From: Lingula anatina
Lineage: Eukaryota; Brachiopoda; Lingulata; Lingulida; Lingulidae
Direction: 5' to 3'
Length of the DNA: 64,000 bases
Assembly (NCBI RefSeq): GCF_001039355.2
Contig: NW_019774970.1
Span: forward strand, 253,796 to 317,795
Shown here piece by piece: positions 1 to 14,400 of this stretch. The notes under the pieces were generated by a model. The model did not search any database. It saw nothing but the letters and a program-made list of their open reading frames with translations, and was not told the origin of the DNA. Every line of letters begins with the position of its first letter. Position 1 is the first letter of the stretch. A program made the position numbers and the translations under genes.

Positions 1-2707
1 ACTGAGCTGAGCATATTGTCTTGAGAGCAGGGTTCTCTTGTCTCTATAGCACTCGTTTTCATGTTTTTTATGTTATTTAGAATGCCATAGCCGTAGTACA
101 AGCCATTTCACTACAGATACCACAGCTAGAAATTTCTGGTTCCAGCACTTGCATCTTCACGTTTTTCGTATCCTATGAGCAAGCCAATACTGAAAATTAA
201 GTAGGGTGCCAGAGGCTGATTATTTGGACTTACTCTTTTGATAGGTGATAAATTTTACCAAGTGCGATTCTTTGACAAAAAGAGGGGTGTGTCCGAAGAC
301 ACTTTAAGTTCATTGAAATAAATGTTAAGGCTGAAGGCGATTAGCCGATTAGCCTTTCACCCGATTAGGGTGAAAGACTGGGAATAGATGAACTTTGTTT
401 TAAAAGATGACGAAGGATCGAACTTGGCCAGATTGCTTAAATGGTGAAACTAGCTATATCTAGATGTGGAATCAGACACCTGCTGACTTAATTTCCCAAT
501 ATGGCCGCCAAGAGCGTATCTGGCAGGGGCAGGGATTTCGGGGTTTGGACTGAATTGAACCATACCCCATTATTGAGTTTTTAAATATAATACCAATTTT
601 AGATTTAACAAATCCCAGCTGATTTTAGGCTGGTAATATTTGGGTAAGACTACGTGGGAAATTTCAGGACACAGTTGAAATTTTCTGATAACGTAAATGG
701 GAACCCTACTCCAGAGTATAAATATATGGGAACAAGCGGTGTCTACCATATTCTTTTGAAAAAAAGAAGAATTGCAGGGTGGATTACTGAGTCCACCAGA
801 GTGGAATAATGAGTCCACGTTTTCAACCAAAGTAGTGTTTCCTTAATTCTGCACCATCGCCACTGTTTCTGATCGTGGCAAAGTAAACTCCAAGGATATT
901 TTGTGTTAATTTCCTACAAATGTTTTTAATTTACAATTCACCTGTTTTCCATCGTGGGGAATTAAACGACAAACGGGAAATAATGGAATGCAAGAATATG
1001 GAGGCAAAATCAATGGTCGACAAGAGATACCCAATTAGTCAAAAAATCAATTCCGCGGGAAAAAAGTTATTTGCAGGCAACTAAGTAACTTAATATTGAG
1101 CCAAATTCTGGAGACAGCGGACACACATCCTGTCTTGGGCTGCAATTTCGACTTTTCAGTGAATTATGACTTCCATTACAGAGCGCCATTGCCTATCGAG
1201 TGCGATAAATGCTTTTGTAGGACCTAAACGGCCGATGGGGAGATGTTTATAGTGAACATCAATGACGAAAAAGGGACCATCTTTCTCCTGATTCAATTTA
1301 TTCATAAATACAGCCATTTAGTTATTTTTGTATTGATTTTTTTGCATGCTTCAAGGGTTTTCTTTTTATGACATGTTTTCATAAAACTTTTAAAGGCATA
1401 CAATTATGTCCGGTTTGAATGCTTGGAAAATGTCATTTTTTGTATGGTTTTAAACATGCTGTTACCATGACCGCCCATTGAAAATGATGGGTCATGATAA
1501 TTGAATGAAATGATTCTTATGTAGTTCTTGTAATTAAGGCTATTTTGATTCATTCAATTTCAATATCTTAGTATTTCATCTGTTATGGTTGTCATGTGCG
1601 GAATCGGTTTTGCATGCCATTGATATGATCAAAAAGTCGTTCTACTAGATTCTAGAAACCTTTTATTGTGATTTCTGATTTCGAACCATAATTTGAAAAC
1701 TATTAAGGATTATTACTTTGTCATGTACATATCTGGTTTTTGGACCAGATTGATATTGAAATATACATGTACCATCTACCAGTAATATATAGTATATATG
1801 TGTTGTAGGTTGATAATTTTACAATTTGTTAAAATAAATGTTAACTTATGTGAATTTACAAATAGAGTAAAATTAAATAATTACCACACTGCGTACAAAA
1901 AATTTAATTAACTAATGTGAATGATTCTTCTAACCGTTGAAAGAAAAGCGCTCATTCTATGATACCCGTATTCACCATTTCGCGAAAAGACGTTTTTCTG
2001 GCATGAAAAAAACAGCAAATGACCAACAACTGAAATTATCTACAGTGTATATGTGTTGAAAAAATGACTCATATTAGATATCTGTCCAAGAGCAAAAAGT
2101 AATTACTGCCATACCGCGTTAATAGTGGTCAGAAATTAATTGTCACTATCGAAACGATCAAAGGCTTCCAGTGACCTTGCAGGACTTGTTGATGAGAATC
2201 TGAGTAATTGGATAATGCAGTAATGTACTAGCACTTTGACATTAGGCCACCTAGTTCATCTCTGCAGGTTTCTTCAATAGGTGTTCTTTTTTCATTAAAT
2301 GCTTGAGAGATTAATTCATTATATTATCTAGATTCAACTGACTGTAAGTATCAGTTCTAGTGTCAACTGTTGATCATTGTAAATACTTATATTTATGATC
2401 ATACTTTTTAGTTTTTGTTTTTCAACAAATGAGATAACAAGAAAATGAAGATTTGCACGTAAATTTGCTTCCAGTATTTCTGTCAGTTAAAGTGCAATTG
2501 ATCTAAAGAGGAAAACGAACTTTGATACATTTGACCGAAACCAACAGTATAGAATGCCAGTTAGTGTTGGTGCCAATTACAGACGAGATAAAGTCGAACG
2601 GGTATAGCAAACTATCGCTGAGATGATTATGCTTTATTTTATTCTTTTTTATCTTATTTTATTTATCTATCAATCTATATCTTTACACCTTTTAATCTTT
2701 ATGGGTT

Positions 2708-2733
2708 TTTATTTATTTATTTATTTATTTATA
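2708..2733. repeat. TTTA-type simple repeat
   Basis: A short run of TTTA units sits inside a longer T-rich tract (about 2,630-2,740). The tract keeps a frame open by low complexity only and is not coding. Confidence 0.7.
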
Positions 2734-3843
2734 TTTTATCCATGGGAGCGTAGGCGACAAAAATGCCTTTGCCCTTCTATCATTCTACGCGCTAAGTTCA
2801 ATGATATCTCAATCATCACGATGTCAGTGGTTCAGCACGGAGATAATAGTTTGCACTTCTATTTATTGATGATTTCTAAAACCAAATTAGAGTCAGCCAA
2901 GGTCAAATAGAGTGTTCTCAAAATACGTATGAAAAGCTGATGGTTTGGAAATTGAATTCATCAGAGTAATTCGAATTTCATTACTCAGGGTAGACTACTA
3001 TGCAGACAGTAGTGTAGACTACGTATTTACTGTAAATTGGTTTGAAAAAAACAGATTTAGAGAAAGAGGAACTATGATGGTAACGGCTAAATTACAGTAA
3101 TGCGTTTTAGGAGGAAACAAAACCTGATGTTTTGAAGTTCAAGTCTTTCATTGATTCAGCAAGTTCTTTCACCCCAGCAGAGCGAAAGAAATGTTGGATG
3201 CATCCATGGAATATTTGCAGTTCCTTATGACAGAAACTCCCATTTGTGGGTCCCAGGGCGGATTTTTCCCTTCAGAGTATACAACAGGGAATGGGTCCGC
3301 TATTTTATTTTAGAAATGGACCAAACATCCTTAAATCTGATTATTTTTTGGGCTTACATCAATAAAGAAACTCAGGTGCCAGATTGGTGCTTGGTTGTCA
3401 TAGCCATATATATCTTTAATTGTTAGACGTAACTTTGAACTTTGTTTACTGAATTGTTTAACAACTTCATGGTAACGCAAACTTAACGCAGATGTACGGT
3501 TGTGTGAAAAAAAAATGACCGTTAACTATCTGTTTATTGAAAGATAAAGAAACGAACGTACATCAATGACAGTATCGGATATACGTGCTCTGTATGTTCG
3601 GCTTCAACTGTGAAGGCAACATTATACCGAATGTTTCCCAAGGCATATTCTACTGCGTGAATGAACAAGCCAGCAGAAGGTATCAGTCCATGGAATTGTG
3701 TAGTGGCGCTAGTCACTGCTGTACGTGAAATCTCCAGCCTAACATCCTGAGGTAGCGATCAAATTGCTTCAGATTAGTTGCACCATTAAACAGTCGATTT
3801 GACACACGAATCCTACTGAGAATCGAACTTGATGTGGGTTCTG

Positions 3844-3846
<3 letters not shown>

Positions 3847-3896
<50 letters not shown>

Positions 3897-3925
3897 CAGA
3901 GAGAGAAAGAGACGGAGACAGAGGC

Positions 3926-3959
<34 letters not shown>

Positions 3960-3960
3960 G
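3847..3960. repeat. Compound (TG)n-(GA)n microsatellite
   Basis: About 15 TG units are followed directly by a long GA-rich run with interruptions. This is a typical compound microsatellite of an animal genome. Confidence 0.95.
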
Positions 3961-5524
3961 ATATAAATCAGGAAGAGTGTGCAGTCATGTCAAAATGCGA
4001 TTCCCTTTTTGATATCCAAGGTCCACCATCCTCTTGAAACTGAGAGAAGCACGGGTCAACAGCAAGCTCCATGGGCAGAATAGGACATCCCACCGACGTG
4101 GGTATTATTTATGGCATGATGCATTACTTAACAGATTCATTGGCAACACAAGTGTGTGTACATACTGCACAAAAATTATAATTCACCAATACAGACGATT
4201 TATTTCCTTCACTGGATAATACCACGTATCATTATATAATGTATATCGTGGGATAATGTCCGGAGCAACAGTAGTTGATGGTGTAGTACATGCTCAAGAA
4301 TCAGATGGCTTCTCAAACAATAGAACAGTTTTTAGAATTCTGCTCTTAGACATGTATGGTCGTAGTTTGGCTGTATTTTTAACTAAAAAGGACAGGTTGG
4401 TGACAATTTAGATAGACACGATCTCCTGTAGTGTATGTAGGGTATGTCAACATTAACACATGTCATGAGCGACACGGGTGCGTGTTTTTTTTTTCTTCAA
4501 AAAAAAAAAAAAATGAATGTCAACTATTTACACAAAATCCCAATTTAATTTATTGCTTTTGGTGCATTTTCCGGTGGTAAGACCCTGGGAAACTCTTCCC
4601 TCTTCCAGCTCATTTCTGATCGAATAACGCAAAATGGCTTAAAAAGTCTGGTTGGATATTTGGAATTGCGGTCTTCAAAGAACATGAGGATATCGCTGCT
4701 TAGATGATTACTTAATGGATCATCATAAAAAAAGACTTGACAAGAAAGTCGACATTGGTTGCTCCACTTAATAATCTCATTTTCACCATACACAGTGTCT
4801 TTTTAATTAATGATCTACGCTTACAGCATTGTAAATCAAGTTTCCAAAATGCCCCAATGTTTAGATTAAATGCATTTGCCTAACGAATCGTTTTTTATTT
4901 GCAAAGATCAAAGATATTATCCAGGGAAGGATTAAGAGCGTCATTAAATGTTAATTGTCAGACGCAGAGATACATGTATAAATCTCGAATGCCTTCAAAC
5001 TAATTGTTTTGGTGAGTTCTGGGAGCGTGAAATGTTATGATTGTATTGAATACAGCGTAAATGAATTGATGACCGTTATATGTGGATAGTTTTTTAGAAT
5101 AGATACATGTATCTTTAATCCCCGCGTAAGAGACGGTCAATCGTGTTAAACTGACCATTTTGGAAACAATGCCACCAAGAAATATTAATTTGAATTTTAA
5201 ATATATAACTTGCATAAGTGTTCTTTTTAAAAAGTGTGTGATGTTGCCTAAATTTTGGTTTTATTTTTGTTATTCTTGCTAGTAGAGAGAGAGATTTAGA
5301 CGAGAATTAAAATTTTAAAGGTCAATCACATATGTCACGATGCTTTTATATTTCAAAATCCGTGTTGTATTTTCTTTGATAGAAAACTTCAAATCAACGA
5401 TAAGTATTACAGCATTATTCTTTACATGTTGTACATGATTCACATGCCATACGTTTGTGTACGTGTACATGCAAACAGAACAGGCATGCCAGTCGCTCAA
5501 CCCGTCTATCCCACTGCAAACAAA

Positions 5525-5736
5525 GTGATTAAAGAAAAAAAACGTACCCGGAAGCAGTGCAGATATTACGTTATTGCAATAGGTCAAAGCAAATCCCATC
5601 TCAGTTCGCTAATATCCTAGCGATTAAAGAAAAGTGATTAAAGAAAAAAACGTACCCGGAAGCAGTGTAGATATTACGTTATTGCAATAGGTCAAAGCAA
5701 GTCCCAGTTCAGTTCGCTAATATCTTAGCGACTAAA
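5525..5736. repeat. Two-copy tandem repeat, 109-bp period
   Basis: Two head-to-tail copies begin at GTGATTAAAGAAAA (5,525 and 5,634) and both run to the sequence CTAATATC-TAGCGA. They differ at only a few bases (for example GCAGTGCAG versus GCAGTGTAG), so the duplication is recent. An open frame of 64 codons over the first copy starts upstream and shows no domain, so I do not call a gene. Confidence 0.9.
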
Positions 5737-8700
5737 CACGTAGGGCCCAATAGATTAAGTCTAAGATTGACTTTATCTTAATCCTCCCTCTGTTACATAG
5801 TTGTTCATGATGAAAGGAGCTCTCTAATGACAAAGCAACGAAATGTGCCTATTTATAGGTCGACTCTTATTTCGGAAATGTCGATATAGTTCCCTATCAG
5901 GTGGATTTTTGCCAATATGTTGCCTGTGGACGCATCAGCCGGGTTCGTTCAGGGTTAAAAGAGAAAATTGCAATATCTAAGTATTATTGAAAGAGGATGT
6001 CGTCATTTGTAAAGCAGAGGATCATCAATACAGAATTGCTGTTTATAGGCTGCTTTCCAGTGCCATTAAGATTGTAACCAGGGGGTTGAAATTGTACATA
6101 AAATCTTAAGAGCATTGCAATAATAATAAAATGGTTTAAGTTTAAATGAAACTAAGTTAAAAGGGGTTATTTCTTCACTGTAGACTTAGGCTACAATAGA
6201 GGAAAGAACAGTTTTAAACAGAATTGTGGCTAAAGATTTTTGTCGGGCGTGATACATTATTTCAACACAAATAAAGAGATATTAAGTCCACATGAAATAT
6301 TTTCCCGAATTAACAGTTTGGATATTTACCACTTAAAAGAGTGGCTTATGTAGCACGGAATCAGCATCGTATGTTCTATCTAGAGCTGTTAATTTTTATG
6401 AATATTTGTAATCAGTGAATCCCATTTACGAAAACCGCTGATACCCGGGGAAAAAAAAGGTGTTTCTACAGAATCTACCATTGAGGTTCAAAGTTAGAGA
6501 ATTGATTTATAGGTGGATTGCACATTAAAGAGAAACATTTTCTTTGAACCCATCTTATATTGGGTCTAAAACTTACCCACAACTTTAAATCATAATTATA
6601 CCATACTGCCTTGGGGGCCAAAATTCTTGCTGAACGTGCCTGTGTGTGAGCAACCTAGTGACTATGAAATCATTAACACGTCAGAGAAAGATAATGTGTC
6701 AGCCATCTATCAATTGTAATGTATATGGTGGCATTAGCTGCTCGCCCCATTTAGCTGATAATCTGTTTTATCGCTAAGGATTATGTGTGTGTAAAAATGT
6801 CATTAACAAGGACTGATTACGAGTTGATGGAATCCCTACAGAGGGTATTCATTGAATCGACATATTATAGAAATGTTGTCATTGTTTGCTTTATTGTTAA
6901 CACACACCAAAGTTCCACATTTACTCTAACATTAATGTAATGTTTTTGAGTTTGCCTTTGTTCAATTAAATTAGATCGAGAGAATACTTAGAGTAGAAAG
7001 TCATGCTATAAAAAGGCAAGCCTCCCTTCCTGCTAACATTGACCCACCACTTCAACTGACACGTCTATACGCTTGGTCAGGCATCGACCTCGACCAAAAC
7101 AACAAACATTGTAATATTCAAACTTTGAAACATTTGATATGTATCATTACCAATTCTGAAAGCTAGAAAATAACGAAATGCAAGAATACATTGACACGAA
7201 GATGAACTCCATTCAACTTGTCCACTATGTCCCCTGAAACCCTCTATATCCGGCGTCAACTCGAGTGGGCTGTTTAATTAAATGCACATTAGTATCAGTG
7301 ATCGAAGATAACAAAGTAATTTACAATTCATCTCTAAAAATCAAGAGAAATAAGATAGGCAATGGAATATTTGATGACAACAGGTCAATCAACATAAGTA
7401 CGGGTTTCCATTGATAGCATGGGACTGGAATTACTGAGGCAGTAGGTCACGTTAAACGTCTCGGTTATGATTAAACCTCAAATGACACTTGCCACTGACA
7501 GTCCATCATCGACGTGATGTGCATTACTAGTGGGATACCAATAAAAATCATTTGAACGACACCTAGCGACTGATTCCCAAAAAGCGGAAAACTGTGGAGG
7601 AGGAGCTAAAGCTACCCGTACATGTAACTAAAACTCGATAGACTATATGGGAGCGTTCAGATAAATCCATCATACAAGTTGGATCGATCAAACTTTGCGG
7701 GAGATTCAACCTAAGTGCAATCACTGTAAACAGCTTAATTGTCTGCTTGAGGGTAATAGAACGTTAGAAAGTTAATTACCACCTAGCCATCAAGGAGGCG
7801 TGACAGACAATTAAGCTTATTGAACTGTATACAACTAAGTGAGAATCGGAGAGTTGAATCGATCAAGCTGGTACGATGTTTGAATCTGAACGCGTCTGCA
7901 ATGTTACAAGACTCTAAAGATTGATTTATTTTGAAAAAAAATGATGAATATAAAACATCCATGAGGATACACATTTTCTTCGACCTACTGGTTACCTTGC
8001 AATGATATTTTGCAGAAATTTATCATCTTAAGCTGGCTGCGTGATCTAGCTCAGTGTGCAGACGTTTTCAACCCATGCTGCGTTCCATTTTTTCACGTGC
8101 AGGTTGCATGTGGCCTGTCCGTTGTAACCGAATGTGCTTTGTCTCAACTACCGAAATCAAGACGGTTGTGCTGATTACAGTACATTTATCGCATCTAACA
8201 CAATTTTATGCCAGCACGTTGTGGGCAATGTGCTGGAAAGACATCTAACGCAATCCAGGCACGCGGTGCTTTTCTCAAATACAACGCAATCACGGTGTCA
8301 CTAACTGTGCACAATGTTGTTATAAAACCCAGGCCTAAGAATGATACAAACCAATCCCATCTAGCCTTTTCTCAGCTCGCACTGGGCATTTCCTTGTGGA
8401 AGCCTCATCAGTCAAAATGAATAAATATATAAACAAACAATCGAATACATAATGAGGTTGAAGAAAGGAAAAATGATATGGAAAAAAATGACAGGCACAT
8501 TAATATTTGAAAAAGAAAAATATGGATAATTACAGAAGAGGTAATCACTTGGTTTGCGTTTTGGTAGATGTGGGTCTGACTTTCTCAATTGTAAAAGGGG
8601 TGAGAGGGTCCCATTTGGGGGGGGGGGTAGTGATCACAGTTCAGGAGAATTCAATAACCAATTAGCAAGTCACTGTAAAAATTTATTCATATCTTACTGA

Positions 8701-10202
8701 TAATGCAAGTCGAAAATCCTTAAAATCACCAAGTATAATGACTTCTTTTCACGAAGGGTCAAAAATAGAAAACCGCATTCACGAGTCATGGGAATGGGGT
8801 GTTTCACGGATCACGCTCAATAATATGAGTGATTCACGCATCTCGGGGAAATAAAAAGTGACTTTCACGGGTAACGAAAATACCACATGGGACCCTCAGG
8901 TGCAAATGGGTACTGGGTAGCAGAGGCGATATTTTGGACATCAAACCTAAAGAAATTTACAGGGTTGTATTTGGCTTTCAAACCGGAATATCTATGCAAA
9001 CATCGGTCAAAAATTATTTCTGTCACCTTCGGTGACCGGTTGGTTTTCATTGGTACATGTAATATTCTCCACAGCCATGGTAAATGTCTGACAATGAACA
9101 TCGGGTCTTATAGAGGACTTCACCGTACTAAACGGATATATTTTGACAATTCTTTTAATGCCAACTGACACTTCTGTTATTATGAACGTAGGAGTAAGAA
9201 CCAGCGAAAGAATACTAACGCGATACAAAAAGGCGAAAAGGAAAAAATTGGAAACGAAAATGAACAAGGCAATGTGCCAAATCATGCAGAATCGAATCGC
9301 TTTTCTTTTTGTCGGTTTTTTCTTTTTGTCGTCGTCTTCGTGCAGTCAGGAAATTATTTGAGAAACGTGAGCACGCTGTTATCTTCGCCAGGCCCGCGTC
9401 CTCACTGAGATTAGAATTTGTTTTATTAAATTCGTGACTAATCCAAGCAGTCCATTAGACGAAACCCTTCAGGTAAACCAATACCCTTGATTTGAAGCAA
9501 GTTTCAGGGTTTCTAATCAATTCCCTTACCTCGGCTTATATGATTCAAATCATCTGGAAATATTTGGACGTCCATGCAGAATACATATATCCGACTTTCT
9601 CATATTTCTGATTAGCATTGCACTCTGTTTCGTTGTACTTCCTTGGAACGGGCGTAACTGACATTTAACAAGGCCGATCGCTGCGTTGCTCAAGCTACAC
9701 ATTAATATTTACTAGTTTCCTTTTCAGACTGCCATCAGCAACACGGTGGTAGAAATATTTACAAGGCCGTAAATTCCGTCTGTTGAACCATTGTGTTTAA
9801 ATCAAGTCTCGCTGTTATAAGAAATGCAACACACTTAGTTTCCACCACAAAGTCAAGGTACCCAATCGATATTTTTCCTGTTGAAAACGAATGTAAAATC
9901 TGTTAGTTCGACGATTCATGTGAAGTTTAATCAGATCAGTTGTTATTCGCACTTTTGACAAGTCTGAAAAATACTTTGCTTTTTTTAAGTTATTTTACGC
10001 TCTCCTCGCCCATAACACTGCACCATATTGTTTGCGGCGACGCTTGTCCACGTTTGTAGAAGGAAGTAAAGTCCGTTCTTAGTATTACACCCTTACGTAC
10101 CTCTCACAGTGGAACACTTGGAAACGACCACCTGAGTGATATAGAATGCATATAAAAAACATACCATGGAAATGTGAGACATTCTGCTCGGTCCACCGGT
10201 AG

Positions 10203-10842
10203 TGTTATACAATTTGTCTCTGCCTTTAAATCACATTTTCAATCACGGAAGAGAAACCAAAATTAGAAACAAAAGTCCAGGTAAAGTAATAAATTTAGAT
10301 AATTAAAGGTACACCCCTTTCGGTTGACAGAAAAGGGAGACCCGGTGACGATCCTAAAATTGTAGAGGTACTTAGGCCTCATTATTTCCATTTGGTTCTT
10401 TTGATCTCTTCCACCCAAAACAGTCACTACACCTGGGAAAATTTTAGTTGAGGCCAGTCCCAGGTCCGAGCGTTATGTAACCTTCCTACCCGGAGAACAT
10501 ACCCGTGTTCAGGGCTACTATGAAATGTAATATAGTCCCTGCATTTAGTTTTATCATACTTCCTATTAATTACGTATGTTACATTTAGTTCCTTTATTAT
10601 TCCTATAAATTACACACATTTAGTAATAGTTATTGGGCACGCAGGACTTAGAACGATTCCCTATAAAATGAGGGCTTCTCAGTTAGTGAGAGAGAGACCC
10701 CGGGAGATCGTCGTGACTGTCCCTGCCTGCGTGCCAGATTGTAGCCCGTCAACAAATAAAGATCTTCATGAGATTCCATTGATGTCTTCGGTGTTTTCAA
10801 GTTTGCTACTCGCTCAGAATTAAGTAACCAACCGGGGTTACA
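10203..10842 (+). mobile_element. LTR-like element (probable solo LTR), copy A
   Basis: This 640-bp segment starts TGTTATAC, ends GGTTACA, and shares patchy but continuous similarity with the reverse complement of 38,959-39,677. Shared blocks include AGTGTTATACAATT near the left end, CCAGTCCCAGGTCCGAGC, CCTTCCTACCCGGAGAA and CGGGAGATCGTC. It has a promoter-like TATAAAA at 10,662 and a polyadenylation signal AATAAA at 10,755 about 90 bases further on, the order expected across the U3-R-U5 of an LTR. TG...CA ends support the call. I see no clear target-site duplication (flanks GGTAG and TATAT) and no internal gag or pol sequence, so a decayed solo LTR is the best reading. A non-autonomous element of another class is possible. 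Confidence 0.6.
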
Positions 10843-11412
10843 TATATATATAACATAAAATACACATGTGGAATGCTTTAAAGAACATCAATAAAGATGC
10901 ACATCAATCTATTTGTCGTTGTTACCTGTTACTCAGCTTTGCTGCTACTGCACTTTGACGATGTATTTGGCTGACGCAGACAATCTACTCAGTAGTACCA
11001 ATTTAAGTCACTGTTACAGTAATTCTTTTTATCCCTGTTTACCTACATGTTTTATGTATTCTATTTTATCTATTTTTTATTTCACTTCATTTTACATTGC
11101 TTCATTCATTAACTTGTCTATCTATCGGTTATTTTAGAACAAATTCTCTAAGTAATCTTAGTTTGATTAGTATGGGGTAAGCGTGGTTGTGTATCACTTA
11201 TGAAAGCTTTGTTTTCAGAGAAATCGCACTGAGTTCCAATTGCTTAGAATTACCCACGCAGCACGCATTCTGGATGTCAATGTCTGTGAAAACCCTTGGA
11301 GATGGATGAACAAGGAAAAAGACGGGGTTTGATTTATAAATAGCGAGTTGCATAGTATAACTGCATCATTATACATTTCTGACGAGCACTTATTGCTGGC
11401 AAAAGTCCAGAC

Positions 11413-11479
<67 letters not shown>
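11413..11479. repeat. Compound (CT)n-(CA)n microsatellite
   Basis: A run of CT units passes directly into CA units. The overlapping open frames on both strands are simple products of the repeat (Ser-Leu, Thr-His, Arg-Glu and Val-Cys alternations). Confidence 0.95.
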
Positions 11480-11483
<4 letters not shown>

Positions 11484-14400
11484 AAAAAAGAAACACCAGT
11501 CAACCAAATAAAAGAGCAGTACGGTATTATTTTACTTAAAAAACATCTTTGTCCGTATGTGACAAGGGCTATTTGATAAACAAAACACATTTTCAAGAAT
11601 TTCTGACTGAAAGTCAGATGATGCTAAGGGCGTTCAGTGCACCTGGAATTTGAGAAAGTTTTTTCTTGTTAAAGCGATGTTTACGTCTCTCCAAGGTAAC
11701 TGATTTCAGTCAAAATGTACGACTTGTACGACGTATCTAAATGCATAAAATGTACCCTAACCCTATGGCTGTAGATCCAGTATCACGTGTGCGCGCACGA
11801 GAAACATACCACCAAACTCAAGACAAGCCTTATATTACATTACCAACTGAGATAACAAATCAGGGTTCTCTGTCAGAGACGCGTTGTCGACTTTTACAGA
11901 CATATGATCGGCCAATCGTTTCCAGGCAAGCGTCTGATAACACATCTGTAATATAGCATTCCACTTAACCATTATCATGCAGCAGCCAGCACGTCTTGGC
12001 TCGTTTGCTCTTAACTCTTTGAAGTCGTGTCGCATAATTTGTCCCTTTTAATGTTTGTGGAGTTTACCGTCGTGCTTACGATCGATTCCCTCGGAATATG
12101 CAATCGGCGTTCTGATAATTACCCTTCACATGCATTGTTCTTTGTGGCTGTTTTTTCCTGGACATTTCCAGGAACCAACTTGGAAAACTGACGCTAATTG
12201 ACAATCTTATGTGAGAACTTCTGTGACAGGATGCTGCACCAGGAAAACGCGCCTGGTGCAAGGAGATGATTCCAGTGATTTTAAGCTATTTAAAGTTGCG
12301 ATTGTTTAAGAGATTATGGCATATTATCTGTGTCGAATGAAAGTGGTTTCTGTAAAACATTTTATCGACAGATATCACATACGGTTTCGCCATTGTTTTA
12401 AATCTTATATAAGAAAACTGTTTAATAAAAAGGGTCCGAAGTACGGTAATGTTTATGCATGTCATATTATTGCACGTAAATGTACTGAATATTTAGAAAA
12501 TTATGTATTATAGAGAGACTGAAAATGTAACTGAATCTGCATTAATTGCTCAAAAACTTTAATTCTATTCTATAAAAAGGGACACGATTTCTGAAAAAAA
12601 TGGCAATATAATAACATGTTTTTTAGTGTTATTCACAAAAACATATATAACTCAAATTCACTGAAGAGACTACGAAAACCTACACAACCAGTTACTGGAG
12701 ACGGCCAAGGCACAATGATGGCGTAGGTCAGTTTCCATTAACTAGATTTGACAGCAACATGTTGGTAGTGGACGGTTACTCACTGCCCACATGGTGCGCT
12801 AGTAGTCTGTTACAAAATTATTGTATCTCACCCTGTGCGATTTCACGTAATTAACAGGAACGCGTTCCCCGCTAGACATAACCTTTGTATTTGTCAGTGG
12901 GGGCGATTTCACATCTAGTAGGTGCTGAGTAGCGCACATCCATGTCTATTCTACATAATGCAAGTCAAGCATGGCCCGAGGCTTACTGTAGATGCTCAGC
13001 TAAATGGTTATACCCAACCCCACAATATTATCCTTCTCTGCTGTTGAGCCACCGTTTCAGGGGGGGGGGGGGGAGGGGGTAGGGGCGGGGTAGTTACAGA
13101 GCTGATTGTGTGTATTTTTAAAGGAGCTCATATTTTAATTTTAGATACTATTTAAGAGGCCCCTGATATCAGAGAGTAATGGATGGTAGTTTCCAGTCAT
13201 CTCTGAAATTCAGGATACACATATGCAGCTTATGGACTTGTCTTTCTCACGATATTTCGCGTGTATATGATTGTTTTATTTGTTTCCATTGAAAATTTAG
13301 AATGTCCAGCAAAGATAATGCTAAAAATTGTATTAAAAATAATCTTTGCTTAACCCCCCCTTTCCCTGGATTAAACGTGTTTTTTTTTATTCACGATGTT
13401 TGCAAAGCTCAGCAGGCGGATATTGCTTTGAGAGGAAAAGGAAACGGCTTTTTCTTAGAAGATATGAAATTTGTTATTGCTGAAATAAAATGCATTTTCT
13501 CTCTCGCTTTGAAAATGCCTTTGTTCCGATTGGCAAAAACACATTCCCTTTGAAACCAGGCTGCATTTAGGTGGTTCTTAGTGATAATTTATATTAAACT
13601 TTGGAAGCCATGAGTTTCCATCGTTCTGGTTTTCTTTGGCATTTCTTATGCATGTCTTTGTTGTTAACTGAGGTTGTTTGCGCATGTTCACCTTTAATTG
13701 TCTATCTCTTGCTCTCTTTCCCCTTTTATTTTGCCAGCGACTGCCAGGTGTTATATCTCTTCCTCCTATGTAAAAAATCCGGTGCTCTTGCTCAAGGACA
13801 GAGTGGTTTTACAACTAAGCTAGCAAACTGAATATGTGTCAATCTAGAATTTATGACAAAGAGGGTTTGCGAAAAAGTCTAAAATTTCTGCAATCTGATT
13901 ACAGACTGAGCAGCCCTTCCAAATGACGTGATGCCGCATAGTTGAAAAGCTAATTAATTCCAGAGAATTCCTGTCCTCTTGTGATTCAAATGCCAATGGT
14001 GGTGTCATTTTGCATCCTGAGCAGGACATAAGGAAGACAATCAGTAAAGGTGGCGAACAGAGCAATTTTAATACGCTATTGGAAAATATGAAATAATCGA
14101 TGTTAGAGGAGCAGTGCTGCCTTTTATCGGTTTGGATGGCAATGTAGATTTTGTACATGTGTATGTATGAAAACGTATCCAGTTTCACGCCATGCGATGA
14201 ACTTTATAAAATCGCCAGGAGTGTTTATGAACAAAATAAAAAAAGAGATAAATATACGTGTACATTCTGTACCAGTGTACTTTGAGAAGTCTTAATATGC
14301 ACTAACTCTCATCCGCAAGTTATCCACAGGCTTTTTTTCTGATGTATAGTTGTATATGTCAATTAACCGCGCTTGTCGAGGGTTTAGCCAAATCTCGTAC

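Larger units (their letters stand above)
1..10202. other. Non-genic region upstream of the LTR-like element
   Basis: I see no convincing exon on either strand in this stretch. Open frames are all shorter than 100 codons, have no recognisable domain and lie in AT-rich sequence with ordinary stop density. It holds a TG/GA microsatellite near 3.85 kb, TTTA-rich tracts near 2.7 kb, a two-copy 109-bp tandem repeat at 5.5 kb and a G10 tract near 8.62 kb. Distal regulatory elements cannot be excluded from a single sequence. Confidence 0.6.
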
